NCBI RefSeq assembly: GCF_025567305.1
Contig: NZ_JAOQJP010000009.1
Span: 62,001 to 126,000, forward strand
Source of the DNA: Lentihominibacter butyricus
GTDB lineage: Bacteria > Bacillota > Clostridia > Peptostreptococcales > Anaerovoracaceae
Length of the DNA: 64,000 nucleotides
Reading direction: 5' to 3'
The notes under the pieces were generated by a model. That model ran no database searches and had not been told where the DNA came from. It saw nothing but the letters and a program-made list of their open reading frames with translations. Both the position numbers and the translations under genes were made by a program. Positions 47,864 to 56,994 of the stretch are shown here, in pieces. Every line of letters begins with the position of its first letter. Position 1 is the first letter of the stretch.

Positions 47864-49498
47864 ATGATAGCAGATAAAGTTCTCAAAAGTAATGTCATAT
47901 ATACCGGTGTAAGCAATGAAATAATCAGCGGAGGTGTTGCAGTCTCCGGAAACAGGATAATCGCTGTGGCCGGTGATGATGAGATAGACGGATATATAGG
48001 AAAAGATACTGAAGTATATGAATACAGGGATAAGCTGATAATGCCGGGGATCATAGACAATCATGTACATGTCACTATGGGCGCAATGATGCATGATAAT
48101 GATCTGAGCCTGGAAGGTACGAAATCAGCAGAGGAATGTGCTGCGATGGTAAAAGATTATCTCGAAAAAAATCCGGAAACGAGTCTGCTGGTAGCCTCGG
48201 GCTGGATGGTCTCTGCATGGGACAACAATGAACTGCCGCGCAAGGAGATGCTGGACGAGATATCCACAGAGATCCCTATCTGTCTCAGTACAGCTGACGG
48301 ATGGCTCTGCTGGGTAAATTCCAGGGCACTGGAGATGTTCGGATACACCAAAGAAAGCATAACTAAAGAAAAAGAGATTTACGTGAGGAAAGACGAAAAT
48401 GGAGAGCTCACAGGTATGCTGTATCATATGGGTTCGGATCCTGTATTTTTCATGCTGCTCAATATAGACAAGACTCAGGCAAAGAAACTGATCAAGCATT
48501 CACTGGGGATATACAGCAGTTTCGGCATCACTGCTGCAGGAGATGTTTCAAATGAACTTGAGATAGAAAAAGAGCCCAAAGGTTTTGAACTTTACAGAGA
48601 AATGGAACAGGCAGGCGACCTGGACGTCAGGATGTACGTATATCCTTCGATAGGAAAGACGGGAGATTTCAGCCGTGCGAAGGAACTGATGGAGGAATAC
48701 AGCGATGGCTATGTCATCATGCCGGGACTCAAAGCATATGGTGACGGAGTCATAGACGCTCATACGGGAGTACTCAATGCACCGTACAATGATAAGCCGG
48801 AAGATCCGGAGTTCAATGCTACACCGATATTCACACAGGAAGCCTTGAGCGATATCATAACAAAAGCCAATGCTGAAGGCTATCCGGTAAGGATACACTG
48901 CACAGGAGACGGAAGTACGAGAATGGCACTGAATGCATTCGAGGCTTCGATAAAAGCAAACGGCAGACATGGTCTCAGAAATGGTATAGAACATGTAGAA
49001 CTCGTAGAAGATGAAGATTATCCGAGATTTGCAGAGCTTGATGTCATGGCAAACAAGCAGCCAGCACATTATTATCTCTGCACTGAGAAATTCATGCTGG
49101 ATGCGCTTGGAGAGAGAAGATGGTTCAGGAGTCAGCCTCTGAAATCATTTTACGATGCCGGAGCAAAGGTGTCTCTCAGTACGGATTTTCCGATCGTTGA
49201 GATCGATCCGTTCCACAATATGTACGTAGCCGTTACAAGACTGGATCTTGAAGGCAATGAAATAGGCGCGGATATCAATGAAAAAATAGATATTTTTGAT
49301 GCGCTCCATGGCTACACATATATGGGAGCATATGGCATGGGCGTTGAAGATAAAACAGGTTCGCTTGAACCTGGCAAGCTGGCTGATATAGCAGTCATAA
49401 ACGGGAGGATTTTCGATGAGGAGCCGGAAAAGCTTCTTGACAGGAAAGCAGTCCTTACGATGATGGATGGACGTATAGTTTATGAAGACAGGCAGTAA
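47864..49498 (+). CDS. Amidohydrolase family protein (YtcJ-like)
   Basis: A 544-residue metal-dependent hydrolase of the Amidohydro_3 type. The metal-binding motif is IIDNHVHVTMG (about residues 62-72). GLKAYGDGVIDAHTG lies near 290, where the family has the active-site strand. RIHCTGDGSTRMAL and LSTDFPIVEIDPF hold further ligands, and PGKLADIAVIN is the standard C-terminal beta domain. GGAAGGAG sets the start. It is followed by an NhaC-type antiporter, so an uptake-and-hydrolysis pair for an N-acyl or cyclic amide is plausible. Substrate unknown. Confidence 0.82.
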   Translation: MIADKVLKSNVIYTGVSNEIISGGVAVSGNRIIAVAGDDEIDGYIGKDTEVYEYRDKLIMPGIIDNHVHVTMGAMMHDNDLSLEGTKSAEECAAMVKDYLEKNPETSLLVASGWMVSAWDNNELPRKEMLDEISTEIPICLSTADGWLCWVNSRALEMFGYTKESITKEKEIYVRKDENGELTGMLYHMGSDPVFFMLLNIDKTQAKKLIKHSLGIYSSFGITAAGDVSNELEIEKEPKGFELYREMEQAGDLDVRMYVYPSIGKTGDFSRAKELMEEYSDGYVIMPGLKAYGDGVIDAHTGVLNAPYNDKPEDPEFNATPIFTQEALSDIITKANAEGYPVRIHCTGDGSTRMALNAFEASIKANGRHGLRNGIEHVELVEDEDYPRFAELDVMANKQPAHYYLCTEKFMLDALGERRWFRSQPLKSFYDAGAKVSLSTDFPIVEIDPFHNMYVAVTRLDLEGNEIGADINEKIDIFDALHGYTYMGAYGMGVEDKTGSLEPGKLADIAVINGRIFDEEPEKLLDRKAVLTMMDGRIVYEDRQ

Positions 49499-49583
49499 GC
49501 ATGTCAAAAATGATGATAGATGTCGCAGGCATTTTTAAGATGTTAATATGAATCACTGTTTTAAGAGAGGAGAAAGATTTTTT

Positions 49584-50957
49584 ATGGAGTATGGAATTTT
49601 ATGTGTGCTTCCGGTAATAACGATACTGGTTATCGCTGTTACTACGAAGCGTACGCTGTTTGCCATGACATGCGGGCTGGCAATGGCGGCAATGATCCTG
49701 GGGAAAGGCCCGAAAGGCTTTGCAGGTTCATTCTTCGACAACATTTATGCCGCATTCAGCAATGAATCGCTTCAGTGGCTGCTCATCGTTATCGCATTGT
49801 TCGGCATACTGATAATGTTGTATGAGAAGACAGGTGCAGTAACAGATTTCGGATACTGGGCGGGAAAATTTATCAAGACCAGGAAGACGGCTCTGTTCGG
49901 AACCTTTATCCTGGGTGTTGTGATATTCATTGATGACTATCTCAACAACCTGGCTGTAGGTACGACGATGAAAGGGATAACGGACAAGCTGGGTATACCA
50001 AGACAGCAGCTGGCATATGTAGTGAATACGGTGGCAGCTCCTGTGTGTCTGCTGATACCGCTCTCATCATGGGCTGTATATTTCGCAGCACTGATGGGAG
50101 ATCAGGGTGTCGAGATCAACGGTTCTTCGATGGCTGCATATATCCATGGTCTGCCGCTGGCATTTTATGCGTGGTTCGCAGTCATCATATGTATCCTCCA
50201 GATCCTGGGTGTTATACCTAAGATCGGACCTATGAAGAAGGCATATGAAAGGTACGAGACGCTGGGAGATGTATTCCCTGAGGGAACTGATCCCGAGCTT
50301 GTTGAAAGTGCAAAGAATGAAAGCAGCGATCCGGAAGAAAACAGGAAAGCTCATCCGTGGAATTTCCTCATACCGCTGATCGTCATGATCATAGTGGCAC
50401 TGCTGGCTGACGTTCTTATGGGATCAGCCGCAGGAGTTGCAGTAGCGTTCATACTTTATCTGATAGAGAAGAAAATGAGCTTCAAGGATCTGCTGACTGC
50501 ATGCTTTGACGGTGTTATGTCGATGGGATTCGTGTTTGTTCTGTCAGTACTTGCTTTTTCGGTGCAGAATGCAAATATAGATCTTGGACTGGCAGATTAT
50601 GTAATATCCATAACTGAACCTGTCATGAAAGGCGGGTTCCTGCCGGCAGTCGTATTCATCGTATGCGGTATATATGCTTATGCTACAGGATGCTTCTGGG
50701 ATCTGGCTGCGATCATAATACCTATCGTTATACCTCTTGCAAATGCAATGGGTGTAGACCCGATCGTTACATCAGCTGCAGTATTCTCAGGCGCTGCATT
50801 CGGAAGCAATACATGCCTTTACGGCGACGGCGTCATCATGTGTGCACAGGGCTGTCAGATCAAGAGCCTCGACCTCATGACAACGACTCTGCCATATGCT
50901 TGTATGGCCGGAGTAGCGACTGTTATATGCTATCTGATAGTAGGATTCGCTATGTAA
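49584..50957 (+). CDS. NhaC-family Na+/H+ antiporter-like transporter
   Basis: A 457-residue polytopic membrane protein with about 11 helices. Conserved NhaC-like patches are FIDDYLNNLAVGTTMKGITD (about residues 114-133), VVNTVAAPVCLLIPLSSWA and YATGCFWDLAAIIIPIVIPL. A cytoplasmic, Glu-rich loop lies near residues 225-265. The family includes sodium/proton, malate/lactate and amine exchangers. Pairing with an amidohydrolase 86 bases upstream suggests it may carry that enzyme's substrate or product rather than act only in pH control. GAGGAG about 11 bases before 49584. Confidence 0.82.
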   Translation: MEYGILCVLPVITILVIAVTTKRTLFAMTCGLAMAAMILGKGPKGFAGSFFDNIYAAFSNESLQWLLIVIALFGILIMLYEKTGAVTDFGYWAGKFIKTRKTALFGTFILGVVIFIDDYLNNLAVGTTMKGITDKLGIPRQQLAYVVNTVAAPVCLLIPLSSWAVYFAALMGDQGVEINGSSMAAYIHGLPLAFYAWFAVIICILQILGVIPKIGPMKKAYERYETLGDVFPEGTDPELVESAKNESSDPEENRKAHPWNFLIPLIVMIIVALLADVLMGSAAGVAVAFILYLIEKKMSFKDLLTACFDGVMSMGFVFVLSVLAFSVQNANIDLGLADYVISITEPVMKGGFLPAVVFIVCGIYAYATGCFWDLAAIIIPIVIPLANAMGVDPIVTSAAVFSGAAFGSNTCLYGDGVIMCAQGCQIKSLDLMTTTLPYACMAGVATVICYLIVGFAM

Positions 50958-50967
50958 TATCATGAAT

Positions 50968-51025
50968 AAAGATCCCGCTTGGCACATTGTGATATGCTAC
51001 GGTGATGCTGCAGCGGGATTTTTTG
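50968..51025 (+). terminator. Terminator of the amidohydrolase-antiporter transcript
   Basis: ATCCCGC at 50972-50978 pairs with GCGGGAT at 51013-51019 around a structured loop and is followed by TTTTTTG. Confidence 0.8.
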
Positions 51026-51194
51026 TGCGCGCAGTGCATATACAATGTAAAAGGTGCAGCGGTCTTTATCGATGACCGGTTGTGTGGTAAAATATCTGCA
51101 TATACAAAACAGACGGTACGCCGCAAATCGTGCAGGCTGCCTGACTGCCATGGATCATAATGGCATGTATACCAGGAATAAAAAGGATGGTACG

Positions 51195-52031
51195 AAATTG
51201 AACGAGATAAGACATTCCGTAAAGTGGGTGGGATTCTGGATAGGGATGGCAGCGATATGTTGCGGCATCATATGGGCGATGCTGGGAAGCAAAAGCGGCC
51301 TTGAGTTCGCGGCGGGATATCTGATAGAGCTCAGCCTGAGCGTAGACAATCTGTTCGTGTTCATGTCGATATTCCTGTCGTTCGGCATACGCGAAAAGGT
51401 GCAGCACAGAGTCCTGAACTGGGGTATCATCGGAGCGATAGTACTGCGTTTTCTGTTCATATTCTTCGGACTGAAAATAGTCAATTCATTTTCATGGATA
51501 CTTTACATATTCGGGGCGATACTGATAATAAACGGCATAAAGATGATGATCGGAAAGGAAGAAGAAAAAGATCCTTCGGACAGCAGGATAATAAAAGGCG
51601 TAAGCAGAGTCCTGCCGATGACGGATCATTTCGAGGGCGACAGGTTCATGGTGAAAAAGAACGGACGCCATCTGTTCACTCCGCTGTTCGCAGTGCTGTG
51701 TCTGGTCGAGTGCTCAGACATAATATTCGCGATAGATTCGGTACCGGCAGTGTTCTCGGTATCGACAAATCTGCTGATAGTGTATTCATCCAACATATTC
51801 GCGATACTGGGACTCAGACAGATGTACTTCGTGCTGGAGCATCTGCAGGAACGCTTTAGGTATGTAAAATACGGGGTCGGCATAATCCTGATGTTCACGG
51901 GAGTGAAGCTGGGTGCACTGATCTTCGATTTTAACATATCGACGACTGTATCGATCTGCGTGATCTTCTTTGTGATAGTGTTCAGCGTGATAATGTCCGT
52001 GATCATATCAGGAAAAGACGGGAAGAGATAG
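51195..52031 (+). CDS. TerC family membrane protein
   Basis: A 278-residue TerC/Alx-type protein with about 8 helices. Family acidic motifs are ELSLSVDNLFVFMSIF (about residues 40-55) and VECSDIIFAIDSVPAVFSV (about 170-188), followed by SNIFAILGLRQMYF. Such proteins export manganese or support metal homeostasis and secretion. TTG at 51195 with AAAGGATGG is the best start. The frame stays open to 51054, and ATG 51165 has no ribosome site. No yybP-ykoY manganese riboswitch is seen upstream. Confidence 0.85.
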   Translation, partial: KLNEIRHSVKWVGFWIGMAAICCGIIWAMLGSKSGLEFAAGYLIELSLSVDNLFVFMSIFLSFGIREKVQHRVLNWGIIGAIVLRFLFIFFGLKIVNSFSWILYIFGAILIINGIKMMIGKEEEKDPSDSRIIKGVSRVLPMTDHFEGDRFMVKKNGRHLFTPLFAVLCLVECSDIIFAIDSVPAVFSVSTNLLIVYSSNIFAILGLRQMYFVLEHLQERFRYVKYGVGIILMFTGVKLGALIFDFNISTTVSICVIFFVIVFSVIMSVIISGKDGKR

Positions 52032-52107
52032 ATCATATAGGCGGCAGGGACCGCAGCACTTATAAAGCTTATAAGCTGAAAAACAGGCATATCAAGCATA
52101 AAAAGCA

Positions 52108-52134
52108 CAAAAAAATCCTGCATCCTGCAGGATC
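52108..52134 (-). terminator. Terminator for the phosphodiesterase gene (minus strand)
   Basis: Read on the minus strand, ATCCTGCA pairs with TGCAGGAT and is followed by six T. A second inverted repeat, GCAAAGGC/GCCTTTGC, at about 52139-52165 lies between the convergent genes. Confidence 0.75.
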
Positions 52135-52179
52135 ATAAGCAAAGGCGCAGCTGCAGCCTTTGCGTGGATATATGAATGA

Positions 52180-52728
52180 TCAGAAACGGTCGCAGTAGTT
52201 CATCAGATTTCTCAGAAAACCTGACTGCGGCGGTTTTTTATTTCCCATGATGGTTGAATAATACACGATGGAAGCGTCAAAACTGTCTGCAGACGTCCTG
52301 ATGATGGCGTACGAACCGTCGCTGCCGTCTCTCGGCTGTGTGAGACTGCCGGGATTGATGAAGCGTATGCCGTTGCTCTCATCGGTCATCGCTTTGTGAG
52401 TGTGCCCGAAAACCACGGCTCTGCAGTCGTTTTCCATAGCCTTGTACATGAGCCCGTTGAGCTGGTAGTTGACGTTTTCCATGTGGCCGTGCGTGAGCAG
52501 GATATTGCCGCATTCCACAGGGATCACCCTGAAGTCGGAACTGCTGTAACCGCCGTCGCAGTTGCCTTTCACGCCTATTACAGGAACGCCGAGCTCAGCC
52601 TGCAGCTTTTCCGCATCCGCGATGAAGTCGCCTGCGTGCAGGATCATATCTATATCCGTCAGCTTAGGCCATATATCGCGTACTTTATTGAGTTTTCCGT
52701 GCGTATCGCTGATTGCTAAAATTTTCAT
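52180..52728 (-). CDS. YfcE/MJ0936-type metallophosphoesterase
   Basis: A 182-residue calcineurin-like phosphoesterase. The metal-binding motifs are in order: ISDTHGKLNK, LHAGDFIADAE, GVKGNCDGGYSS, LLTHGHMENVNY and VVFGHTHKAM. Family members hydrolyse phosphodiesters such as cyclic nucleotides or artificial substrates; the physiological role is unclear. The start at 52728 fits the family N-terminus (MKILAISDTHG), although no ribosome site is visible. It converges with terC. Confidence 0.9.
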   Translation of the reverse strand: MKILAISDTHGKLNKVRDIWPKLTDIDMILHAGDFIADAEKLQAELGVPVIGVKGNCDGGYSSSDFRVIPVECGNILLTHGHMENVNYQLNGLMYKAMENDCRAVVFGHTHKAMTDESNGIRFINPGSLTQPRDGSDGSYAIIRTSADSFDASIVYYSTIMGNKKPPQSGFLRNLMNYCDRF

Positions 52729-52820
52729 AAATAGAGTGTAACACAATTAAGTGTCATTGACTAGGCTGTAATTTTAAAGTAAAATGAAAAAAGAAAAAAC
52801 AAGAAAGAAACGGTAAGATC

Positions 52821-53249
52821 ATGTCAGAAAACAAGAATACTATAATAACAGACGGCCAGGATCTGGCAGAAAGAGCAGAAGAACTCAAAAAGTCAGGAGT
52901 GACAGACGTCACGGTCGTAGTGAATACTTTCAACTATACCAGATACAAGCAGTCGAACGACGGAAAGTCACTGGAACCTGTGATCGAAGGCATAAACAGC
53001 GCTGTCGGCAAAGGGCTGGGAATAAGGCTGAACGTCGGGATCAAAGAAGGATTCAATGATGATGAGATACTGGATTTCCTGCAGCTCACGTTCCAGCACA
53101 AATATGATATAGTTTTCCTTCCGACTATAAGCTATGATCTGATAAAGAGCAAGATGCCGGCTCTCAAGAAAATCGACAAAGATTTCGGTGACGTGGAAAT
53201 GTACAAGTACCCGAGTGCGGTCGGCCGTATCGGATTTTTGAAGGAGTAG
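52821..53249 (+). CDS. MoaA-like fragment protein without radical-SAM cysteines
   Basis: A 142-residue protein. Residues ~29-108 follow the middle of MoaA/radical-SAM TIM barrels: VVVNTFNYTRYKQSNDGKSL, IEGINSAVGKGLGIRLNVGI and KEGFNDDEILDFLQLT correspond to MoaA-like RF/GI..A/KiN...G.ND.EI patterns. The N-terminal CxxxCxxC cluster motif and first strands are absent, so it cannot be a normal radical-SAM enzyme. It has its own start and lies 10 bases before a degenerate Fic gene, so it is retained as a unit. Function unknown. Confidence 0.6.
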   Translation: MSENKNTIITDGQDLAERAEELKKSGVTDVTVVVNTFNYTRYKQSNDGKSLEPVIEGINSAVGKGLGIRLNVGIKEGFNDDEILDFLQLTFQHKYDIVFLPTISYDLIKSKMPALKKIDKDFGDVEMYKYPSAVGRIGFLKE

Positions 53250-53259
53250 GAGCAGGCGT

Positions 53260-54003
53260 ATGCATGAAAAGCTCAACAGCATGAGACGTGAACTGACGGA
53301 GATACTGAGAAGCGACAGGCTGCTCAAGTCCGCTGTCAGGGAAGTCAATAAAATGGATATGATAAAGGGCTCGCTGATAATCAGGAATTCCAGGCATGAC
53401 AAGATCGCGATAGATGAGATACTCAAAGGAGAGCTGCAGCGTGACGTTCCGGTCGGGGATTATCTCTTCATCGAGAATTTCGGCAAAGTCATCAACGTTG
53501 CGTTCAACTGCCTTGAAATGGGCAACTACATAGACAAGTATTTTCTTATCAGCGCGTACAGGATACTGACTGAGGACGACAAGGGATATTTCAGGAAGAC
53601 GAATCCGGTCGTTTATGCGTTCAACCATGTACCGGTGCACTGCCTCGATATCGAGGAGAAGCTCGATGCTGCGCTGCGCCGCGTGTACAGCCATGAAGCG
53701 GGGAACAATATCATACTCAAGGCGATGTACGTGCACAACAAGCTGATAGAGATATATCCGTTCAAGGAGTACAGCGGAGAGCTCGCGATATTCGCGATGA
53801 ACTACTATCTGATGGAGAACGGGCTCGCGCCGGTGAATATGCCGATAGACCGCGACGACTATTTTTCGATCGTCGGTGAGTGTCTGAAAGGTCACAGGCA
53901 GGAGGAATTCTACAATTTCCTGTGCAGAGCCGTTTACGACAAGATGCAGGGCACGATAGACGCCTGCAGAGAATATCTCAAAAATCAGCAGCAGGCTGAC
54001 TGA
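53260..54003 (+). CDS. Degenerate Fic-fold protein
   Basis: A 247-residue protein shaped like Fic proteins: an N-terminal helical part (IKGSLIIRNSRHDKIAID), then the Fic core. The catalytic motif HPFx(D/E)GNGR reads YPFKEYSGE at residues 166-174. The catalytic His, an anion-hole Gly, the Asn and the Arg are all changed, while the hydrophobic frame (LIEIYPF, NYYLMENGLAPV) is kept. AMPylation activity is therefore unlikely. A binding or scaffolding role with its MoaA-like neighbour is more likely. GGAGCAGG precedes the start. A terminator follows. Confidence 0.7.
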   Translation: MHEKLNSMRRELTEILRSDRLLKSAVREVNKMDMIKGSLIIRNSRHDKIAIDEILKGELQRDVPVGDYLFIENFGKVINVAFNCLEMGNYIDKYFLISAYRILTEDDKGYFRKTNPVVYAFNHVPVHCLDIEEKLDAALRRVYSHEAGNNIILKAMYVHNKLIEIYPFKEYSGELAIFAMNYYLMENGLAPVNMPIDRDDYFSIVGECLKGHRQEEFYNFLCRAVYDKMQGTIDACREYLKNQQQAD

Positions 54004-54020
54004 ATATATGAATATTTAAG

Positions 54021-54063
54021 ACCTTTTACCAGAAAAATAAGACTGGTAAAAGGTTTTTTTTAT
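54021..54063 (+). terminator. Terminator after the Fic-fold gene
   Basis: ACCTTTTACCAG, loop, then CTGGTAAAAGGTTTTTTTT. A 12-bp perfect stem with a long U-tract. Confidence 0.93.
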
Positions 54064-54095
54064 AAAATCCAAAAAAGAAAAGCAATAAAAAACAG

Positions 54096-54124
54096 TTGAA
54101 AATATTGTTTTTGGGGTATATAAT
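54096..54124 (+). promoter_or_regulatory. Promoter of the V-type ATPase operon
   Basis: TTGAAA at 54096-54101, a 17-base spacer and TATAAT at 54119-54124. The leader to the first gene is about 60 bases. Confidence 0.8.
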
Positions 54125-54188
54125 GCAGTAATCTAGCTAAAGATTTTGAATTTTCGAAACTATTTACTGCAAAGGGGGTGCGAAATCT

Positions 54189-54515
54189 ATGCTTGATGCA
54201 GAAATAACTCGAATAAGAGAGTGTGAGAGCAAAGCCGACGAACTTCAGCGAAAAGCTAAAAATGAATCAAAAAGGATCCTGGATGATGCAAGAATGGAGG
54301 CAGAACGGATCATTAAGGATGCTGAAGACAATGCGAGAAAAATACATGATCGTCTTGTCGATGAAGGACGGATAGAAGCTTCTGCCGCCTATGATTCGTA
54401 TATGGATTCGATACGGCAGGAATGCGTTGCACTGGCAGATCAGGCAAAGCAGAGCGAAGATGAGGCAATTGAAATGATTGCAGAAAGGATAGTGGGAAGA
54501 AGTGTCGATCATTGA
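54189..54515 (+). CDS. V-type ATPase subunit H (peripheral stalk, NtpH/AtpH-like)
   Basis: A 108-residue, almost fully helical, charged coiled coil (ESKADELQRKAKNESKRIL, AERIIKDAEDNARKIHDRL). This is typical of the stalk subunit G/H that pairs with subunit E. AAAGGGGGTG sets the start. It is the first gene of the operon H-I-K-E-C-F-A-B-D, and its end overlaps the I-subunit start by 14 bases if that gene starts at GTG 54502. Confidence 0.85.
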   Translation: MLDAEITRIRECESKADELQRKAKNESKRILDDARMEAERIIKDAEDNARKIHDRLVDEGRIEASAAYDSYMDSIRQECVALADQAKQSEDEAIEMIAERIVGRSVDH

Positions 54516-56496
54516 TATGAAAAGAATAGCAGTGATAGGTCTCGACACTGTAAAGGAGGATCTCATATCTGATCTTATGGAAATCGGTGTTGTTGAAGTA
54601 ACAGATACCGGTAATAGCATTTCGGAAAATGAAAGTGCGGATCATGCCTTGATAAAAGACGGCGCCGAGGAAAGAGTAAGCACACTCGATCTGCATATCA
54701 GCCGTGTTTCACAGGCTCTTGAAGTGATCGAAAGATACAGTGATGTGAAAAGCCCTTTGTTTTTCACAAGGCGGGTACTTAAAAAGGGTGAATTTGCAGA
54801 AATCATACAAAATCGCGCAGAAATAAGCCGGGATGTGAATACAGTGATGAAACTGCAAGATCGCCTGAACAGTTTCAGAGACGTGATCAACAAGCGCAAT
54901 ACTGAGCTTGCGGCTTTAGCTCCCTGGTCGGAATATGATGTGCCGATGGAAACAAGACAGACGGCATATACGGTCATAGAGCCGGGAACACTGCCTTCTG
55001 CGGCAGACATCGATCTGCTGATACAGAAAATTTATGAGAAAACGAAAGCGGTCGAAGTAAAAGAGATCAGCAGAGACAGTGACATGATCTATATAGTTGT
55101 GATAACGGTAAAAAGCTGCAGGGAAGATGTTCTTGAGATCCTGAGACGGAACGGATATACACAGGCAGGTTTCGATGGATTCAAAGGAACGGTGGCGGAG
55201 AATACAGAGCGTATCATGGCGGAGATATCGGAACATGAGAAAAAGATCACAGAAACGGAGCGCGAGATCGCAGCGTTTTACAGTAAGAAAAGCGGGATCG
55301 AATGTCTGCACGATGAACTGGTGATAGAAAGAGACCATGAGAAAATAAAGGGGCGTCTCCTGAAAACAAGAAGAACTTTCAGTTTTGAAGGCTGGGTGCC
55401 GGTGAACTGTATGGAGACAGTGGAAAAAGCCCTTGAGGAAAAAGAGTGCTGTTTTGTCAGCAGAGATCCGGAAGAGGGAGAAACGGTACCCGTGCTCATG
55501 CATAACAGCAGCATGGCATACCCGTTTGAAGCGATCACAGAAATGTACTCCCTTCCGGATTACAGAGGTGTGGATCCCACAAAGTATTTTGCGTTGTTTT
55601 ATGCGATGTTTTTCGGGATAATGCTTAGCGATGCGGGATACGGTATAGTCATGGCGGTTGCCTGCTTCATCATATTAAAGAAATTCTCACTTGAAGGAAT
55701 GACATATAAGATGATAAAGATGTTCTTTCTATGTGGATTGTCTACTGTATTCTGGGGTGCGCTTTTCGGAGGATGGTTCGGAGACTTTTTCCAGGTGGCG
55801 GCAAAAGTCATCTTCAATAAGGAGATCACGATAGAGCCGATCTGGTTCAACCCTATAGAAGATCCGACGAGGATGCTGATATGGTCTCTTGTATTTGGTG
55901 TGATACACCTGTTCCTGGGAATGGGTATACATGCAGCGATGCTGATAAAGAGAGGCCGCTGGAAAGATGCAGTGTTCGATGTCTTCTCGTGGTATATGGT
56001 GATACTGGGTGGTGTGATGTGGCTGGCAGGCGGCAGCATAAGCGCAGCTCTGGTGAAACCGGGCATGTACATCACTCTCGCAGGAGCAACGATACTGATT
56101 CTGACGGGAGGAAGAAACAAGAAAGGCATCGGAAAGATAACAGGAGGTCTCAGTTCGCTGTACAGTATCACGAGTTATGTTTCCGACATACTGTCATATT
56201 CCAGACTTCTGGCACTGGGCCTTGCCACCGGTGTTATAGCGAGTGTTGTAAATACTATGGGATCGCTTGCCGGAGGCGGGATTTGGGGGACGATAGTGCT
56301 GCTGATAGTATTTGTGGCAGGACATTCATTCAATATGGCAATAAATGCGCTGGGCGCATTTGTTCATTCGAGCAGGCTACAGTATATTGAGTTTTTTGGA
56401 AAGTTTTACGAGGATGGCGGTGAGGAGTTTGAGCCGCTGAAAAAAAATACAAAATATGTTCGGCTGATGAACGATACAGATGGAGGTAGAAAATGA
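54502..56496 (+). CDS. ntpI: V-type ATPase subunit I
   Basis: A 664-residue subunit a/I. The first ~330 residues are a cytoplasmic coiled-coil arm, followed by about 7 membrane helices. PFEAITEMYSLPDYRGVDPT marks the junction, and SYVSDILSYSRLLALGLATG carries the essential membrane Arg facing the rotor. It forms the ion half-channels. GTG 54502 matches the family start (MSIIDMKRIAVIGL). ATG 54517 is the alternative. It overlaps subunit K by 4 bases. Confidence 0.93.
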   Translation: MSIIDMKRIAVIGLDTVKEDLISDLMEIGVVEVTDTGNSISENESADHALIKDGAEERVSTLDLHISRVSQALEVIERYSDVKSPLFFTRRVLKKGEFAEIIQNRAEISRDVNTVMKLQDRLNSFRDVINKRNTELAALAPWSEYDVPMETRQTAYTVIEPGTLPSAADIDLLIQKIYEKTKAVEVKEISRDSDMIYIVVITVKSCREDVLEILRRNGYTQAGFDGFKGTVAENTERIMAEISEHEKKITETEREIAAFYSKKSGIECLHDELVIERDHEKIKGRLLKTRRTFSFEGWVPVNCMETVEKALEEKECCFVSRDPEEGETVPVLMHNSSMAYPFEAITEMYSLPDYRGVDPTKYFALFYAMFFGIMLSDAGYGIVMAVACFIILKKFSLEGMTYKMIKMFFLCGLSTVFWGALFGGWFGDFFQVAAKVIFNKEITIEPIWFNPIEDPTRMLIWSLVFGVIHLFLGMGIHAAMLIKRGRWKDAVFDVFSWYMVILGGVMWLAGGSISAALVKPGMYITLAGATILILTGGRNKKGIGKITGGLSSLYSITSYVSDILSYSRLLALGLATGVIASVVNTMGSLAGGGIWGTIVLLIVFVAGHSFNMAINALGAFVHSSRLQYIEFFGKFYEDGGEEFEPLKKNTKYVRLMNDTDGGRK

Positions 56497-56963
56497 TTAC
56501 TGGAAATGTATTTGCACTGATCGGTGCAGCGATAGCAGCTCTCGCAGGTATAGGAAGTGCTATGGGCGTAGGTATTGCAGGGCAGGCTGCGGCAGGTGTG
56601 CTGGCAGAAGACCCTAAAAAATTCGGAAAAACGCTTATTCTGCAGGCTTTGCCGGGTACTCAGGGTATTTACGGTCTCCTTATGGCATTTCTTATTTTCA
56701 TAAGGATAGGGCTGCTGGGAGGCAGTATGATGGAACTCAGTGTATCACAGGGGCTTTATATACTTGCTTCAGGGATACCGATCGGAGCTGTAGGCATCTG
56801 GTCAGGTATTGCACAGGGAAAGACTGCGGCATCAGGTATAATGCTTCTTGGAAAGAGATCAGATCAGATGGCAAAAGGTATCATATATGCTGCAATGGTA
56901 GAGACGTATGCTATTTTCGCTCTCCTCATATCGATACTCATGCTGTTCAATCTTGGTATATAA
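56493..56963 (+). CDS. ntpK: V-type ATPase subunit K (rotor ring)
   Basis: A 156-residue double-hairpin proteolipid with four membrane helices. The ion-binding residues match the sodium type seen in Enterococcus hirae NtpK: L53-P54-G55-T56-Q57 in helix 2, Q108 (GIAQGKTA) and E137 in AAMVETYAIF. Sodium translocation is thus likely. A GGAGG site lies before the ATG, which overlaps the ntpI stop. Confidence 0.95.
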   Translation: MITGNVFALIGAAIAALAGIGSAMGVGIAGQAAAGVLAEDPKKFGKTLILQALPGTQGIYGLLMAFLIFIRIGLLGGSMMELSVSQGLYILASGIPIGAVGIWSGIAQGKTAASGIMLLGKRSDQMAKGIIYAAMVETYAIFALLISILMLFNLGI

Positions 56964-56994
56964 CTCGGCATTTAACAGATAAGGGTGTGACAAA

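Noticed and set aside
51026..51194. Possible yybP-ykoY manganese riboswitch before terC
   Set aside because: The conserved GGGGAGTA-type loops and the paired L1/L3 motifs are not present in the leader.
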